DNA of 45,762 nt from Chloroflexota bacterium (GCA_029778615.1 JAKOPZ010000167.1:1-45762), one strand, 5' to 3'. Counted from the stretch's first letter, positions 6,501 through 16,441 are shown. Program-made: numbers and translations. Notes: generated by a model from the letters alone, not told the origin.

Positions 6501-8204
6501 GTGAGTGAAATACGCGACGAGTCAGACGCTCCACTCGGAAATAGCGCTGCACCGCGCGCCGAGATAGATTTCCTCAATCAGCGCGCGTGGGAGAGACGTT
6601 TGGACGCCCCGGAACAGTCGCGCGTGCTGGCAGAGCAGGCACAACAGCTATCCACAAGCGGCGAGTTTGCAGCAGAACCTTATGTGCTGGGGCTGATAGC
6701 CAGTCTGCGGACGCTCGGCTTTTTCTATAACGACATCGGCGATTTCAATTTGGCTTTGACCCAATCGCTCCAAGCGCTGCAGCTTTTGGAACGCGCGCCC
6801 ACAACCGCGACAGAAACCCAACCTCTGCTCATTGATGTGTTTGGAAATATCAGCTGGACGTATCGCAGCTACGGCGATTACGCGCTGGCAGCAGAATATG
6901 GAATGAGGGGTTTGAAACTCGCAAAGGAATTAGGAGACCTGCTCCGCCAAGCCCGTCTGCTCAACAGTATGAGCAATGTATATGCCGAATCGAATGACCT
7001 CGCCGCTTCGCTCTCGATGGGAGAGATGGCGCTGGAACACTATCGCACACTTGGGTTTGTAGATGGCGAAAGCGTTGTACTGAATAACTTGGCATTGACC
7101 TGGCTCCAACTCGGCAACCGAGACAAGGCATTGGAAACCTGCCGCGCAAGTTTGCGTCTTGCGCGCGAACATCGCGTCGCAGCGGTGGAACTGACAGCCG
7201 CAAGTTCATTGGGCGAAATTTATTTGGGCATTGGCGAGTATGCCCAGGCAGAGACACATCTGCTTCAGGCATTGACCTTGGCGCGCGAGCGCGGCGCACG
7301 GTACGACGAGTTCCTCAATGTATTGAATCTGGGCAAAGTGTATCAATTTCAGCAGGACAACGCGCGCGCGCTCCTCGTCATTCAAGAGGCACTGGAAATC
7401 GCCCGCGCATTGAATCATCGTCCCGGCGAATTTCAATGTTATGAAATGCTTGCCCAAGTGTATGAATCGCGGGGCGAGTTTGAATCCGCGCTGGAGCACT
7501 TTAAGCAATTTCATACTCTCAAAGAAAGTGTTCTGAATGGAAACGTGGCGAAACGCCTCGCGGGACTGCATGTGATTCATCAACTGGAAACGGCAAAGCG
7601 AGACGCCGAAATCCATTACTTGAAAACCATCGAGCTCACCAAAGAAATCGAAGAGCGCAAAACCGCGCAGGCAGCTCTCGAAGCGTTGGCGGGCGTTGAC
7701 CCCCTGACCGGACTCCTCAATCGGCGTGAGTTTTTCTTGTTGGGCGAGCGCGAGGTGCAGCGCGCCATCGAGGGTCGGAAACCTCTCACTGCCATCTTGT
7801 TCGATGTTGACCATCTCAAACAAATCAACGACAACTCTGGACACGCGGCGGGCGACTTGCTGCTCATTCACATTGCGAATATGGTGCGCGAAAATTTACG
7901 CGATGTTGAAATCATTGGACGGTATGGTGGAGATGAATTTGTAATTTTGCTGCCGGGCTGCAATCGCGCCAAAGGAAAAAAGATTGCCGAACGCTTGCGC
8001 GAAAAAGTGGCGTCCCGGGTCCTTGCTTCGCCAAAGGGCAACCTTCCCGCCACACTGAGTTTGGGAGTCGCCGAACTCGGGGCGGACCACTGTGACAATT
8101 TGGAGATGCTGCTCGACTATGCCGACCAAGCGCTCTACGCCGCCAAGCGGCAGGGGCGAAATCAAGTCGCGCTTTACACGGCTGCCCTTGCGCCGAACGC
8201 TTGA
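6501..8204 (+). CDS. TPR-repeat diguanylate cyclase (GGDEF)
   Basis: A 567-aa cytosolic protein with an array of tetratricopeptide-like repeats (about residues 30-350), such as FGNISWTYRSYGDYALAAEYG and SSLGEIYLGIGEYAQAETHLL, joined by a helix to a C-terminal GGDEF domain (about 395-560). The catalytic motif is RYGGDEF (474-480) and the substrate loop FDVDHLKQINDNSGH is intact, so it should make cyclic di-GMP. The inhibitory site reads RDVE where RxxD is usual. GTG 6501 is chosen because GGGGGG lies 4 bases upstream; ATG 6489 is an in-frame alternative. TPR-GGDEF proteins sense through protein contacts rather than a receiver domain. No EAL protein is nearby. Confidence 0.88.
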   Translation: MSEIRDESDAPLGNSAAPRAEIDFLNQRAWERRLDAPEQSRVLAEQAQQLSTSGEFAAEPYVLGLIASLRTLGFFYNDIGDFNLALTQSLQALQLLERAPTTATETQPLLIDVFGNISWTYRSYGDYALAAEYGMRGLKLAKELGDLLRQARLLNSMSNVYAESNDLAASLSMGEMALEHYRTLGFVDGESVVLNNLALTWLQLGNRDKALETCRASLRLAREHRVAAVELTAASSLGEIYLGIGEYAQAETHLLQALTLARERGARYDEFLNVLNLGKVYQFQQDNARALLVIQEALEIARALNHRPGEFQCYEMLAQVYESRGEFESALEHFKQFHTLKESVLNGNVAKRLAGLHVIHQLETAKRDAEIHYLKTIELTKEIEERKTAQAALEALAGVDPLTGLLNRREFFLLGEREVQRAIEGRKPLTAILFDVDHLKQINDNSGHAAGDLLLIHIANMVRENLRDVEIIGRYGGDEFVILLPGCNRAKGKKIAERLREKVASRVLASPKGNLPATLSLGVAELGADHCDNLEMLLDYADQALYAAKRQGRNQVALYTAALAPNA

Positions 8205-8265
8205 CCTCAAGACTGCTCAATGTCCTGTTGATTTTTGAAATAACTCTATCGGCAAGCTCGCACTA

Positions 8266-8274
8266 TGCTATAAT
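8266..8274 (+). promoter_or_regulatory. Extended -10 promoter for the mutase subunit gene
   Basis: TGCTATAAT is an extended -10 element (TGn followed by the full TATAAT). It lies 30 bases before the start codon at 8305, which has GGAG as ribosome site. No matching -35 box is visible at the usual distance, as expected for extended -10 promoters. Confidence 0.6.
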
Positions 8275-8304
8275 TCCCGCGCCAATTTCTTTTGTGGAGT
8301 CTCT

Positions 8305-8724
8305 ATGAGCGATACACCCATTCGCGTTCTCGTCGCCAAACCCGGACTTGATGGACATGACCGCGGCGCCAAAGTGGTCGCGCGCGCAATGCGCGACGCG
8401 GGCATGGAAGTAATTTACACCGGCATTCGCCAAACGCCCGAAATGATTGCCGAAGCCGCGCTGCAAGAAGATGTAGATGTTGTCGGACTTTCGATTTTGT
8501 CCGGCGCGCATCTCGAATTGTTTCCGCGCGTGACAGAGCTGTTAAAAGAAAAAGGCAAGACCGATGTGCTGCTCGTCGCGGGCGGCATCATTCCGGACGA
8601 AGATATTCCGCAATTGAACGCGATGGGTTTCACCGGCGTCTTTGGTCCGGGAACGAACACGAACGACTTGGTGAAATTTGTGCAAGCAGAAATGGCGAAA
8701 CGACGAATGCACAATGCACAATAA
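8305..8724 (+). CDS. Methylmalonyl-CoA mutase small (B12-binding) subunit
   Basis: A 139-aa stand-alone cobalamin-binding domain. It carries the signature DGHDRG (residues 16-21, pattern DxHxxG), where His18 is the lower axial cobalt ligand, then LSILSG and the VAGGIIP glycine pair that hold the nucleotide tail. In the two-gene form of methylmalonyl-CoA mutase this subunit joins a large catalytic subunit to interconvert methylmalonyl-CoA and succinyl-CoA. The large subunit is not in the window. The G-protein chaperone MeaB follows 100 bases downstream, which supports the mutase role over other B12 enzymes. The last residues (RRMHNAQ) run into a low-complexity repeat. Confidence 0.9.
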   Translation: MSDTPIRVLVAKPGLDGHDRGAKVVARAMRDAGMEVIYTGIRQTPEMIAEAALQEDVDVVGLSILSGAHLELFPRVTELLKEKGKTDVLLVAGGIIPDEDIPQLNAMGFTGVFGPGTNTNDLVKFVQAEMAKRRMHNAQ

Positions 8725-8820
8725 ACAAAGAACAATGCACAATAAACAATGCACAATGCAGAATGGACAATGCCCTAATCACCTAATCACCCAATCACCC
8801 AATCTCTAATCTCCAGTCTC
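8708..8820. repeat. Low-complexity word repeats between mutase subunit and meaB
   Basis: Two sets of words follow each other: about five variants of ACAATGCACAATAAA, starting inside the last codons of the mutase subunit gene, then repeats of CTAATCACC, CAATCACCC and CTAATCTCC up to the meaB start. Here the words are direct rather than inverted. No protein or RNA gene is recognisable. Confidence 0.6.
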
Positions 8821-8824
8821 CACT

Positions 8825-9754
8825 TTGAATTCGCAACTCCTTTCTCAAATCCAAAACGGTGAACCTCTCGCCGTTGCGCGCGCAATCACGCGCGTGGAAC
8901 GCGGCGGGAACGACGCGCGGAATCTCATCCGCGCGCTTTTTCCGTACACCGGACGCGCGGACATTATCGGCGTTACGGGCGCGCCGGGCACGGGAAAATC
9001 TACGCTCGTCAATGCGCTCGCCAAAGAGTTTCGCACGCGCGAAAAACGCGTCGCGATTATCGCGGTGGACCCATCGTCCCCGTTCACAGGCGGCGCGCTT
9101 TTGGGCGACAGATTTCGGATGCAAGATTTGGCGGGGACGGGAATTTTTATTCGCAGCATGGCATCGCGCGGACAACTCGGCGGGCTCGCGGCAGCGGTGT
9201 CGGATGCAATTCTCGTTTTGGATGCCGCGCAATTTGATGTGATTCTGATTGAAACGGTTGGCGCGGGACAGGGCGAAGTAGACATTGCCAAACACGCGCA
9301 CACGACCATAGTGTTGGAAGCGCCCGGCTTGGGTGACGACATTCAAGCGCTTAAAGCAGGGATTCTCGAAATCGCAGATGTCCTCGTTGTGAACAAAGCC
9401 GACCGCGACGGCGCAAACGCGACAGCTGCCGCGCTCGAAATGAACTTGAATTTGAATCCCGACAAAAACGCGTGGCGTCCGCCGGTTCTCAAAACCATTG
9501 CGCTGCAAGGCAAAGGCATCGGTGAACTTGCGGATGCGATTGCGGCGCACCAAAAGTATCTGGGCGAAAATCATTTGCGCGCGAAAAAAGAAGCCGCGCG
9601 GTTCAACGACGAGTTACGCGAATTGTTACAACGCGAGTTGCTGCACAAAAAATTGCAAAACGTCGCGGCGGAACAATGGCAAACTTGGATTGACGAAATT
9701 ACCACGCGTCGGCGCGATGTGTATGCGATTGCGGAAGAAATTCTGAATGGTTGA
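8825..9754 (+). CDS. meaB: MeaB-type GTPase, chaperone of methylmalonyl-CoA mutase
   Basis: A 309-aa G3E-family GTPase that protects and reactivates B12-dependent mutases by gating cofactor loading. The P-loop is GAPGTGKST (52-60). The family block VDPSSPFTGGALLGDRFRM follows, then IETVGAGQGEVD, and NKAD gives guanine specificity. The start is TTG 8825, which yields the usual N-terminus LLSQIQNGEPLAVARAITRVE; no ATG gives a complete protein. The usual family text VGVGQSE reads VGAGQGE here. Position directly after the mutase small subunit supports the function. A GAGA-loop terminator begins right at the stop codon. Confidence 0.92.
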   Translation: MNSQLLSQIQNGEPLAVARAITRVERGGNDARNLIRALFPYTGRADIIGVTGAPGTGKSTLVNALAKEFRTREKRVAIIAVDPSSPFTGGALLGDRFRMQDLAGTGIFIRSMASRGQLGGLAAAVSDAILVLDAAQFDVILIETVGAGQGEVDIAKHAHTTIVLEAPGLGDDIQALKAGILEIADVLVVNKADRDGANATAAALEMNLNLNPDKNAWRPPVLKTIALQGKGIGELADAIAAHQKYLGENHLRAKKEAARFNDELRELLQRELLHKKLQNVAAEQWQTWIDEITTRRRDVYAIAEEILNG

Positions 9755-9786
9755 TGCGCCAGAGGAGACTCTGGCGCAAATTTTCT
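9755..9786 (+). terminator. Intrinsic terminator after meaB
   Basis: TGCGCCAGAG (9755-9764) and CTCTGGCGCA (9769-9778) form a perfect 10-bp stem capped by a GAGA (GNRA-type) loop, followed by AATTTTCTC. It begins immediately after the stop codon. Confidence 0.85.
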
Positions 9787-9830
9787 CACGCAAGTTATTA
9801 CCTCGTCCTCACGGTCAATTTAGGAACTTT

Positions 9831-9839
9831 TGGTATAAT
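9831..9839 (+). promoter_or_regulatory. Extended -10 promoter for the histidine phosphatase operon
   Basis: TGGTATAAT lies 15 bases before ATG 9855, so the transcript leader would be only about 9 bases and has no ribosome site. It follows the meaB terminator and probably drives the run of overlapping genes from 9855 to 12514. Confidence 0.6.
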
Positions 9840-9854
9840 CACCCACTCGAAACG

Positions 9855-10535
9855 ATGCTCAAACTTTATCTCATTCGTCACGGCGAAACGGACTGGAATG
9901 CGGACGGACGCATTCAAGGTCACAGCGATATTGAACTGAACGCGCGCGGTTTGGAACAAGCGCGTCGGCTCGCCGCGCGGATGCCCGACGAAGGCGAATT
10001 CACTGCCCTGTATGCCAGTCCACTCCGGCGCGCGTTTCGCACCGCCGAAATGATTGGCAGCGCGTTGAATTTGCCGGTTACGCCCGATGCGCGGTTGCTG
10101 GAACGTTCGCTCGGCATGTTGGAAGGTTTGACCATGAGCGAGATTCGCGAAAAATATCCGGAGGTGCATCGCGCGTGGCACGACGGCGGTCCGCGTCCGC
10201 ACATCATCGGCGAAGAGTCGCGTGAGGATTTTGTCAAGCGCGTGCAAGCATTTGTTCACGACATTCACCTCAAACATGCAGAGGGACGCGTGCTTGCCAT
10301 TACACACGGCGGCACCATCAATATGCTGCTCATGGTCGCGTTGAATTTGGATATGGAACGCCCGCTTCCTTTTTACATTGACAATGCTTCCATCAATGTC
10401 GTCCAGTGGGGCGAGCGCGGCGCGCGCTTGCGCGTGTTGAACGACGCGTATCATTTGAATCCGATGCGCGTGACGCGTCCCGATACGCGCCAAGCACAGA
10501 CCGACCAAAAAATTACTGCTGCGGAGATGCAATGA
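9855..10535 (+). CDS. Histidine phosphatase family protein
   Basis: A 226-aa member of the phosphoglycerate-mutase-like superfamily. The catalytic RHG lies at residues 8-10 in [11 protein letters not shown] and the second catalytic histidine in [23 protein letters not shown] and [11 protein letters not shown] are the conserved phosphate-pocket segments. Family members include cofactor-dependent phosphoglycerate mutase, alpha-ribazole phosphatase (CobC) and broad sugar phosphatases; the sequence does not decide which. The ATG at 9855 is chosen because the longer frame from 9747 would include the terminator. Its stop codon overlaps the next start as ATGA. Confidence 0.88.
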   Translation: MLKLYLIRHGETDWNADGRIQGHSDIELNARGLEQARRLAARMPDEGEFTALYASPLRRAFRTAEMIGSALNLPVTPDARLLERSLGMLEGLTMSEIREKYPEVHRAWHDGGPRPHIIGEESREDFVKRVQAFVHDIHLKHAEGRVLAITHGGTINMLLMVALNLDMERPLPFYIDNASINVVQWGERGARLRVLNDAYHLNPMRVTRPDTRQAQTDQKITAAEMQ

Positions 10536-11443
10536 ACGATACCACTCGCCCCGAATTGGATTCCGATGCAACGCCCGCAAACGACATGCCGCGCGAGCTC
10601 TCGCCGGAAGAGGCAGACGAGGTGAAAAATTTACTCGCCGAAGCGGATGTCGCCGCCAAAGCCGAAGATTGGGAACAGACCATCGCGCTGTATCGCAAGG
10701 CGCTTGCGCTCGACCGCATCCGCGAAGGCGTGGAAGCAAAATTGCAGTGGGCGCTGCGTATGCGCGACATTGACAAATTGTATCGCGACGGCAAAGCAAA
10801 ATTTGAAGCGGGCGAATATCAAGCCGCGCTCGCCCCATTACGCAAAGCGCGTGTGATGTACGCGAGTCATTACAAAGATGTGGACGAACTGATTGTCGAG
10901 GCACAGTCCCGGTTACAGCAACAAAAATGGGACGCGCGTCCCGACGAAATGAAAACCGCCGACGGCAAACGCAACCCGCTCTTTTTCATTGGCGCGGTGG
11001 GTGTGGTACTGCTCGCGGCGTTAATGCTCACCGTTTTATATCTTCAAGGAAATGCCGGAGAACCCATGCCCACACTCGACCCAAAAATTCCGCCGGTGAA
11101 CGGCACTGTCAAGACAACTCCAACCGGTTTGCAAATCATTTACGTCGCACCCGGCAGCGGCTCCGAAGCCAAAGCAGGCGATACCGTCAGCGTCCATTAC
11201 ACGGGCTATTTGACTGACGGCACCAAGTTCGACAGTTCTGTCGGCGGTGACCCGATTGTGTTTCCGCTCGGCACCGGCGCGGTCATTGCGGGTTGGGACG
11301 AGGGATTGCTCGGTATGAAGGTGGGCGAAAAACGTCGGCTCATCATTCCGCCGCAGCTCGGCTATGGCGCGCGCGGTGCGGGCGGCGTGATTCCGCCGAA
11401 TGCGACATTGATTTTTGATGTACAGTTGATGCAAGTGCAATGA
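10532..11443 (+). CDS. Membrane-anchored FKBP-type peptidyl-prolyl isomerase with TPR-like N-terminus
   Basis: A 303-aa protein of three parts. The N-terminal half (about 28-135) has TPR-like helices such as [19 protein letters not shown] and [15 protein letters not shown] membrane helix (about 150-172) is rich in Val, Leu and Ala. The C-terminus (about 198-303) is a full FKBP domain with [32 protein letters not shown] and GYGARG, so the aromatic pocket is kept. The orientation should place TPRs in the cytosol and the isomerase outside, to help folding of exported proteins. It overlaps the previous gene by ATGA and ends with an ATGA overlap to the next one. A cyclophilin lipoprotein and secA lie just downstream. 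Confidence 0.88.
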   Translation: MNDTTRPELDSDATPANDMPRELSPEEADEVKNLLAEADVAAKAEDWEQTIALYRKALALDRIREGVEAKLQWALRMRDIDKLYRDGKAKFEAGEYQAALAPLRKARVMYASHYKDVDELIVEAQSRLQQQKWDARPDEMKTADGKRNPLFFIGAVGVVLLAALMLTVLYLQGNAGEPMPTLDPKIPPVNGTVKTTPTGLQIIYVAPGSGSEAKAGDTVSVHYTGYLTDGTKFDSSVGGDPIVFPLGTGAVIAGWDEGLLGMKVGEKRRLIIPPQLGYGARGAGGVIPPNATLIFDVQLMQVQ

Positions 11444-11868
11444 TTCCAATCTCCAACAGCATCGAAATTGCCTGCGCGGTGGTGCAGGTGTTTGAATTTG
11501 TTGCCGAGCCGGACAACAATCCGCGCTGGATGCCCGTGCAAAGTGTTCAGAAAATTTCGGCGGGCGCGGTGGGCAAAGGCACAAAATTCAAACAGCAATT
11601 TTTTTTGATGGGCGCGTATTATGAATTAACCGGCGTTCTAACCGAATTCGAGCCGCATCAAAAAATCGCGTTTGCGTACGATTCGCCGGTGTTTGTATGG
11701 AAGGGCGGATATTGGTTTGAGCCAACGCCAAAGGGAACGCGCATGTCTGCCAAAGGCAACGTGACGCTCACGGGTCCGATGTTAATGATGGAAACAATGT
11801 TCGCGCCCAAGATTCGCAAACTGATAAACGACACCGCGCCGAATCTCAAGAAAATTCTAGAGAGTTGA
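11440..11868 (+). CDS. SRPBCC family protein (polyketide cyclase/dehydrase-like)
   Basis: A 142-aa protein of the START/Bet v 1-like fold. The N-terminal strand and helix read [28 protein letters not shown], followed by the strand series typical of SRPBCC proteins ([33 protein letters not shown]) and a long C-terminal helix. Such domains bind hydrophobic ligands in a deep cavity; the ligand is unknown. The start codon overlaps the FKBP stop codon (ATGA), which indicates translational coupling. No enzyme motif is visible, so the functional name should stay general. Confidence 0.8.
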   Translation: MIPISNSIEIACAVVQVFEFVAEPDNNPRWMPVQSVQKISAGAVGKGTKFKQQFFLMGAYYELTGVLTEFEPHQKIAFAYDSPVFVWKGGYWFEPTPKGTRMSAKGNVTLTGPMLMMETMFAPKIRKLINDTAPNLKKILES

Positions 11869-11875
11869 ATTCCGT

Positions 11876-12514
11876 ATGATGCCAAAACGCACACTCCTTT
11901 TCGCATTCGTTATCCTCGCCGCGGGCGCGTTCATCGCCGCGTGCAGCTCCAACGCGCCCGCGCCGTCAAACAACACAACTACTCAAGCCAAAGGCGCGGC
12001 AGCTGCCAAAGCGCCCGCCGAACGCAACAACCTGTACAGCGCCGCCCCGCCGATGACGATTGACGTGAACAAAAAATATCGCGCGACGATAGTGACCAAT
12101 AAAGGCAACATCGTCGTAGATTTGTATCCGCAAGACGCGCCACAGCACGTCAACAATTTTGTTTTTCTCGCGCGCGAGGGCTTTTATGACGGTTTGAGTT
12201 TTCATCGCGTCGAGCCGGGCTTTGTCATTCAGGGCGGCGACCCCCTCGGCAATGGCACGGGCGGTCCGGGCTATACCATTCCACCGGAAATCAAACGCAC
12301 GCATCCCAAAGGCGCGTTAGCCATGGCGCGGCGCGGCGGTCCGCCGGAAACCACTCCGTCGAGCGGCAGTCAGTTTTATATCACGCTGGACGCAACACCC
12401 TTTCTCGACGGCGGTTACACCTCGTTCGGACAGACCACGCCGGATTCGATGAGTGTGGTAGATAAAATCCAAGTGGGGGATGTGATTCAGACCATCACAA
12501 TTGAGGAACAATAA
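11876..12514 (+). CDS. Cyclophilin-type peptidyl-prolyl isomerase, lipoprotein
   Basis: A 212-aa protein with a lipoprotein signal ending in FIAAC (Cys23), a short Ala/Asn/Thr linker, and a cyclophilin domain (about 60-212). The active-site segments are present: FHRVEPGFVIQGGDPLGNG with the catalytic Arg, SGSQFYITL, and FLDGGYTSFGQ. It should assist proline isomerisation of exported proteins at the outer face of the cytoplasmic membrane. It begins 7 bases after the SRPBCC gene. Together with the membrane FKBP this makes two extracytoplasmic isomerases in one run, upstream of secA. Confidence 0.92.
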   Translation: MMPKRTLLFAFVILAAGAFIAACSSNAPAPSNNTTTQAKGAAAAKAPAERNNLYSAAPPMTIDVNKKYRATIVTNKGNIVVDLYPQDAPQHVNNFVFLAREGFYDGLSFHRVEPGFVIQGGDPLGNGTGGPGYTIPPEIKRTHPKGALAMARRGGPPETTPSSGSQFYITLDATPFLDGGYTSFGQTTPDSMSVVDKIQVGDVIQTITIEEQ

Positions 12515-12521
12515 CAACGCT

Positions 12522-13487
12522 GTGAAACATTTTCTCCCGTACGGCGAACCATTGATTTTTTGTGGACGCGGCAACCAAGCGCTCGCCGAGCGCATCTGTG
12601 CGGAACTCGGGTTGCCTTTGGCGCAAACGGAAATCACCGATTTTCCGAACGAAAATATTTTCGTTCAATTGCACAAAAGCGTGCGCGGACATGATGTATT
12701 TTTGATTCAAGGACTCGGTCCGCCGGTCAATCGCAACATCGTCGAGCTTTTGATTTTTCTCGAAACGCTCAAGCGTTCGTCGGCAGGACGCATCACGGCA
12801 GTAATTCCGTTTTACGCCTACGCGCGCAGTGACAAAAAAGACAAACCGCGCGTGCCCATCACCGCGCGGTTGATGGCGGACTTGATTGTTACCGCTGGCG
12901 CGGACCGTTATATCACGGTGGATTTGCACGCGGGACAAATTCAAGGATTCTTTAACATTCCCGGCGACGAGCTGCAAGCATATCCACTGCTTTCCGACCA
13001 CATCAAAAAATTGAACTTGGAAAATCCCGTCATCGTTTCTGCCGATTTGGGGTTTGCCAAAAAAGCGCGCAACATTGCGGAAAAGGTGGACGCGCCGCTC
13101 GCGTTTGTGGAGAAACGGCGCATCAGCGGACAAGCCGAAGCGCTCACTGTGATTGGCGATGTTGAAAACAAAAACGTCATTCTCGTGGATGAACTTGTCG
13201 AAACGGCGGGAACGATTACCGAAGCGGTTGGACTCTTGAAACGGAGCGGCGCCTCATCCGTAAGAATTGCGTGCACTCATGCAACTCTTGTAGGGAGCGC
13301 GGCGGAACGTTTGAAAGCAAGCGGCATTGCCGAATTCATTTGCACCGACACCGTGCCGCTGCCCGAAAATATAGAAATTCCTAATCTGACCGTGCTCTCG
13401 GTGGCTCCGCTGCTCGCGGGTGTGATAGACCGCACCAACAAAGCTGAAAGTGTCGGCGCGTTTGTGGGAGATACATTGGATTTGTGA
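12522..13487 (+). CDS. prs: Ribose-phosphate pyrophosphokinase (PRPP synthetase)
   Basis: A 321-aa enzyme that makes PRPP from ribose 5-phosphate and ATP for nucleotide, His and Trp synthesis. Recognisable segments are SVRGHDVFLIQ, ITAVIPFYAYARSD, ITVDLHAGQIQGFF and VEKRR. The PRPP-binding loop reads VDELVETAGT where most enzymes have VDDMIDTGGT, keeping the acidic positions. The ATP segment reads FPNENIFV rather than FPDGEI. These differences place it in a divergent branch, but no catalytic position is obviously lost. GTG 12522 is preferred, since it lies just past the cyclophilin stop codon with GAGG upstream; TTG 12501 would overlap that gene. Confidence 0.85.
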   Translation: MKHFLPYGEPLIFCGRGNQALAERICAELGLPLAQTEITDFPNENIFVQLHKSVRGHDVFLIQGLGPPVNRNIVELLIFLETLKRSSAGRITAVIPFYAYARSDKKDKPRVPITARLMADLIVTAGADRYITVDLHAGQIQGFFNIPGDELQAYPLLSDHIKKLNLENPVIVSADLGFAKKARNIAEKVDAPLAFVEKRRISGQAEALTVIGDVENKNVILVDELVETAGTITEAVGLLKRSGASSVRIACTHATLVGSAAERLKASGIAEFICTDTVPLPENIEIPNLTVLSVAPLLAGVIDRTNKAESVGAFVGDTLDL

Positions 13488-13529
13488 GGCAGGTAGTAGC
13501 AAGAAACCTAAACCTACTACTTGATGCCT
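13487..13529. repeat. Word-type inverted repeat between prs and secA
   Basis: AGGCA (13487-13491) and GTAGTAG (13493-13499) are matched by CTACTAC (13514-13520) and TGCCT (13525-13529). It covers most of the gap between the prs stop codon and secA and overlaps the last base of the stop codon. Confidence 0.45.
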
Positions 13530-13550
13530 GATACGACCCTGAACGTCATT

Positions 13551-16424
13551 ATGTTAAAGAATTTATTTTACAAAATCACCGGCGACCCGAACGAAAAAGA
13601 AATCAAAGCGTTACAGCCGCTCGTCGCCAAAATCAATGAACTCGAACCCGAGTTTGAAAAATTATCCGACGACGCGTTAAAAGCGAAAACGGATGAATTC
13701 CGCGCGCGCTTTCACGAGCAAGTGGACGACGAACGCGCCAGTGTCCTCGAATTAAAGCAACGCTGGCTCGACGAAGCCGACGACAAAGAACGCAAATCTC
13801 TCGAAATCAAATATCAAGAGCAAGAAAAGAAACTGCTCGACCTCGAACAAGCGGTCTTGGACGACCTTCTTCCCGAAGCATTTGCCGCCGTACGCGAAGC
13901 GTCCAAACGCGCGAATGGACAGCGCCATTTCGATGTCCAGCTTCTCGCGGGCATTGTTTTGCATGACGGCAAAATTGCCGAAATGAAAACCGGCGAAGGC
14001 AAAACCCTCGTCGCCACACTGCCTATGTATCTCAACGCGCTCGCGGGGCGCGGCGCGCATCTCGTCACGCCGAACGATTATTTGTCGCGCGTCGGCGCGG
14101 GGTGGATGGGCAATGTCTATCTCCGCCTTGGCTTGCGGACTGCGGTCATCGCGCATGAATTCGCCGGAATTTTTGAACCGAATTACAGCGACCCGAATCC
14201 GCACGGCGACGACCGTTTAAATCACTTTATGCCCGTCGCGCGGCGCGAAGCGTACGCGGCAGATATTTTGTATGCCACCAACAACGAATTGGGTTTTGAT
14301 TATTTGCGCGACAACATGGTGCTCGACGTTTCCCAAATGGTGCAGCGCGAATTGCATTACGCGATTGTGGACGAGGTGGACAATATTTTGATTGACGAAG
14401 CGCGCACGCCGTTGATTATTTCCGGACCCGCCGAAGAATCGTCCGCCGAATATCGTCGCTTTGCGCAATTGATGCCGCGTCTGCGCGAAGGCGACGATTA
14501 CACCATTGACCACAAGCTGCGCGTCGTTTCACCCACCGAAGAAGGCATCCTCAAAATCGAACGGATGTTGGGACTGCCCGCCAACCGCTCGCTCTACGAC
14601 CCCGAAAATGTGGAACTCGTTTCGTACTTTGACAACGCGCTCAAGGCGCACGCGTTATTCAAACTCGATAAAGATTATGTGGTGCGCGATGGCGAAGTGG
14701 TCATCGTAGATGAATTCACCGGACGCTTGATGTTCGGGCGGCGGTATTCGGAAGGGCTGCATCAAGCGATTGAGGCAAAAGAAAATGTCAGGGTGCAGCG
14801 TGAATCGTTGACGCTCGCGACGATTACATTCCAAAATTATTTTCGCATGTATCACAAACTCGCGGGCATGACGGGTACGGCGAAAACCGAAGAAGAAGAA
14901 TTTAACAAAATCTACAATCTCGACGTCGTCGTCATTCCCACGAATCGCCCGATGATTCGCGAGGACGGTTCGGATGTGATTTACAAAAATGAGGAATTGA
15001 AATACAAGGCGGTTGTTGACGAAATCAAAGAGATGAATGATGAAGGGCGTCCCGTCCTCGTCGGCACAACGTCGGTGGAAAATTCCGAAAAGCTGTCGAA
15101 ACTGCTAAACCGCAAGGGCATCAAGCACGAAGTCTTGAACGCCAAGAACCATGAACGCGAAGCGACCATTATTTCGCAAGCGGGACAGCCCGGCGCGGTG
15201 ACGGTGGCAACCAACATGGCGGGACGCGGCGTGGATATTTTGCTCGGCGGCAATGCCGAAGGAATTGCGCGCGAAGAACTGCGGAAAAAAGGAGTAGACC
15301 TTTCCAAACCGATTGACCCGCAATTGTGGAATGACGCCTATGCGCGCGCGTTGGCGCAAACGGAACAAGAAAAAGCCAAAGTGGTCGAACTCGGCGGCTT
15401 GCACGTCGTCGGCACGGAACGTCACGAAGCGCGGCGCATTGACAATCAGCTGCGCGGGCGCGCGGGACGGCAAGGCGACCCGGGCTCGTCGCGTTTCTTT
15501 GTTTCGCTCGAAGATGAAATTATGAAACGCATGGGCAACAAAGGTTTGCTCGAACGCGTGTGGCAAGATGAAGAGATGGTGATTGATTTGCCGTTGGTCG
15601 CGCGCGCGATTGAACAATCGCAAATCAAGATGGAAGGATACAACTTTGACATCCGCAAGCACTTGCTCGAATACGATGATGTCATCAACAAACAGCGCCA
15701 GGTCATTTACGGCGAGCGACAAAAAATTCTCGAAGCGTCGAGTTTGAAATCGTTCGTGCAAAACATGATTCACGACGAAATCGGTTCGCTGGTCGAAATC
15801 ATGTGTCCGGGGAATTACAGCGAAGAATGGGATTTGCAAGCGCTGGCGAACGAAGCGCGCAAAATTTTCCCCCTGCCCAACGACGCGGCGGGAAAATGGG
15901 AAACCATGACTGCCGCGCAAATTGAGGCACAGCTGCTTGAACTGGCAGACAACGCATACGACGAAAAAGAACAGGCGCAAGGCGAAGACGAAACGCGTTT
16001 GCTGGAACGGCTCGTCATGCTCGACACGATTGACAAATTGTGGGTGCGGCACCTGACCACGCTCGACGAATTGCGCGGCGGCATCGGCTTGCGCGCAGTG
16101 GCACAACAAGACCCTCTCGTCACTTTCAAGCGCGAAGCGTATGACATGTTCACCGGCTTGAATAACGACATCAAGCGCACGATTGTACACAACATTTATC
16201 ACGCACAGTTGCAGCGCGTGCCGCAGCAGCAGTCGCGTCCGATGCAGGAATCGCGCGCCCGCGACCAAGAGACACGCAAAGCACAGCCCGCGAAAAAAGC
16301 GGGACCCAAAATCGGGCGCAATGACCCGTGCCCCTGCGGCAGCGGCAAAAAGTTCAAAAACTGCCACATGGGACGCGAGAACGAATTGATGGGTGCGATG
16401 GCAAATGCGCCCGCCAAAAAATAA
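13551..16424 (+). CDS. secA: Preprotein translocase ATPase SecA
   Basis: A 957-aa motor that drives unfolded preproteins through the SecYEG channel. Nucleotide-binding domain 1 has Walker A MKTGEGKT (145-152) and the DEAD-like [17 protein letters not shown]. The preprotein cross-linking domain lies inside it. Domain 2 carries [11 protein letters not shown] and [15 protein letters not shown], followed by the helical scaffold and wing. The C-terminus has a complete SEC-C zinc motif, [15 protein letters not shown], which in other bacteria binds SecB or ribosomes. ATG 13551 ([21 protein letters not shown]) gives the usual N-terminus. It ends in a strong terminator. The upstream exported isomerases fit a secretion-linked cluster. 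Confidence 0.97.
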   Translation: MLKNLFYKITGDPNEKEIKALQPLVAKINELEPEFEKLSDDALKAKTDEFRARFHEQVDDERASVLELKQRWLDEADDKERKSLEIKYQEQEKKLLDLEQAVLDDLLPEAFAAVREASKRANGQRHFDVQLLAGIVLHDGKIAEMKTGEGKTLVATLPMYLNALAGRGAHLVTPNDYLSRVGAGWMGNVYLRLGLRTAVIAHEFAGIFEPNYSDPNPHGDDRLNHFMPVARREAYAADILYATNNELGFDYLRDNMVLDVSQMVQRELHYAIVDEVDNILIDEARTPLIISGPAEESSAEYRRFAQLMPRLREGDDYTIDHKLRVVSPTEEGILKIERMLGLPANRSLYDPENVELVSYFDNALKAHALFKLDKDYVVRDGEVVIVDEFTGRLMFGRRYSEGLHQAIEAKENVRVQRESLTLATITFQNYFRMYHKLAGMTGTAKTEEEEFNKIYNLDVVVIPTNRPMIREDGSDVIYKNEELKYKAVVDEIKEMNDEGRPVLVGTTSVENSEKLSKLLNRKGIKHEVLNAKNHEREATIISQAGQPGAVTVATNMAGRGVDILLGGNAEGIAREELRKKGVDLSKPIDPQLWNDAYARALAQTEQEKAKVVELGGLHVVGTERHEARRIDNQLRGRAGRQGDPGSSRFFVSLEDEIMKRMGNKGLLERVWQDEEMVIDLPLVARAIEQSQIKMEGYNFDIRKHLLEYDDVINKQRQVIYGERQKILEASSLKSFVQNMIHDEIGSLVEIMCPGNYSEEWDLQALANEARKIFPLPNDAAGKWETMTAAQIEAQLLELADNAYDEKEQAQGEDETRLLERLVMLDTIDKLWVRHLTTLDELRGGIGLRAVAQQDPLVTFKREAYDMFTGLNNDIKRTIVHNIYHAQLQRVPQQQSRPMQESRARDQETRKAQPAKKAGPKIGRNDPCPCGSGKKFKNCHMGRENELMGAMANAPAKK

Positions 16425-16441
16425 AAATGTGCGATAAAATT

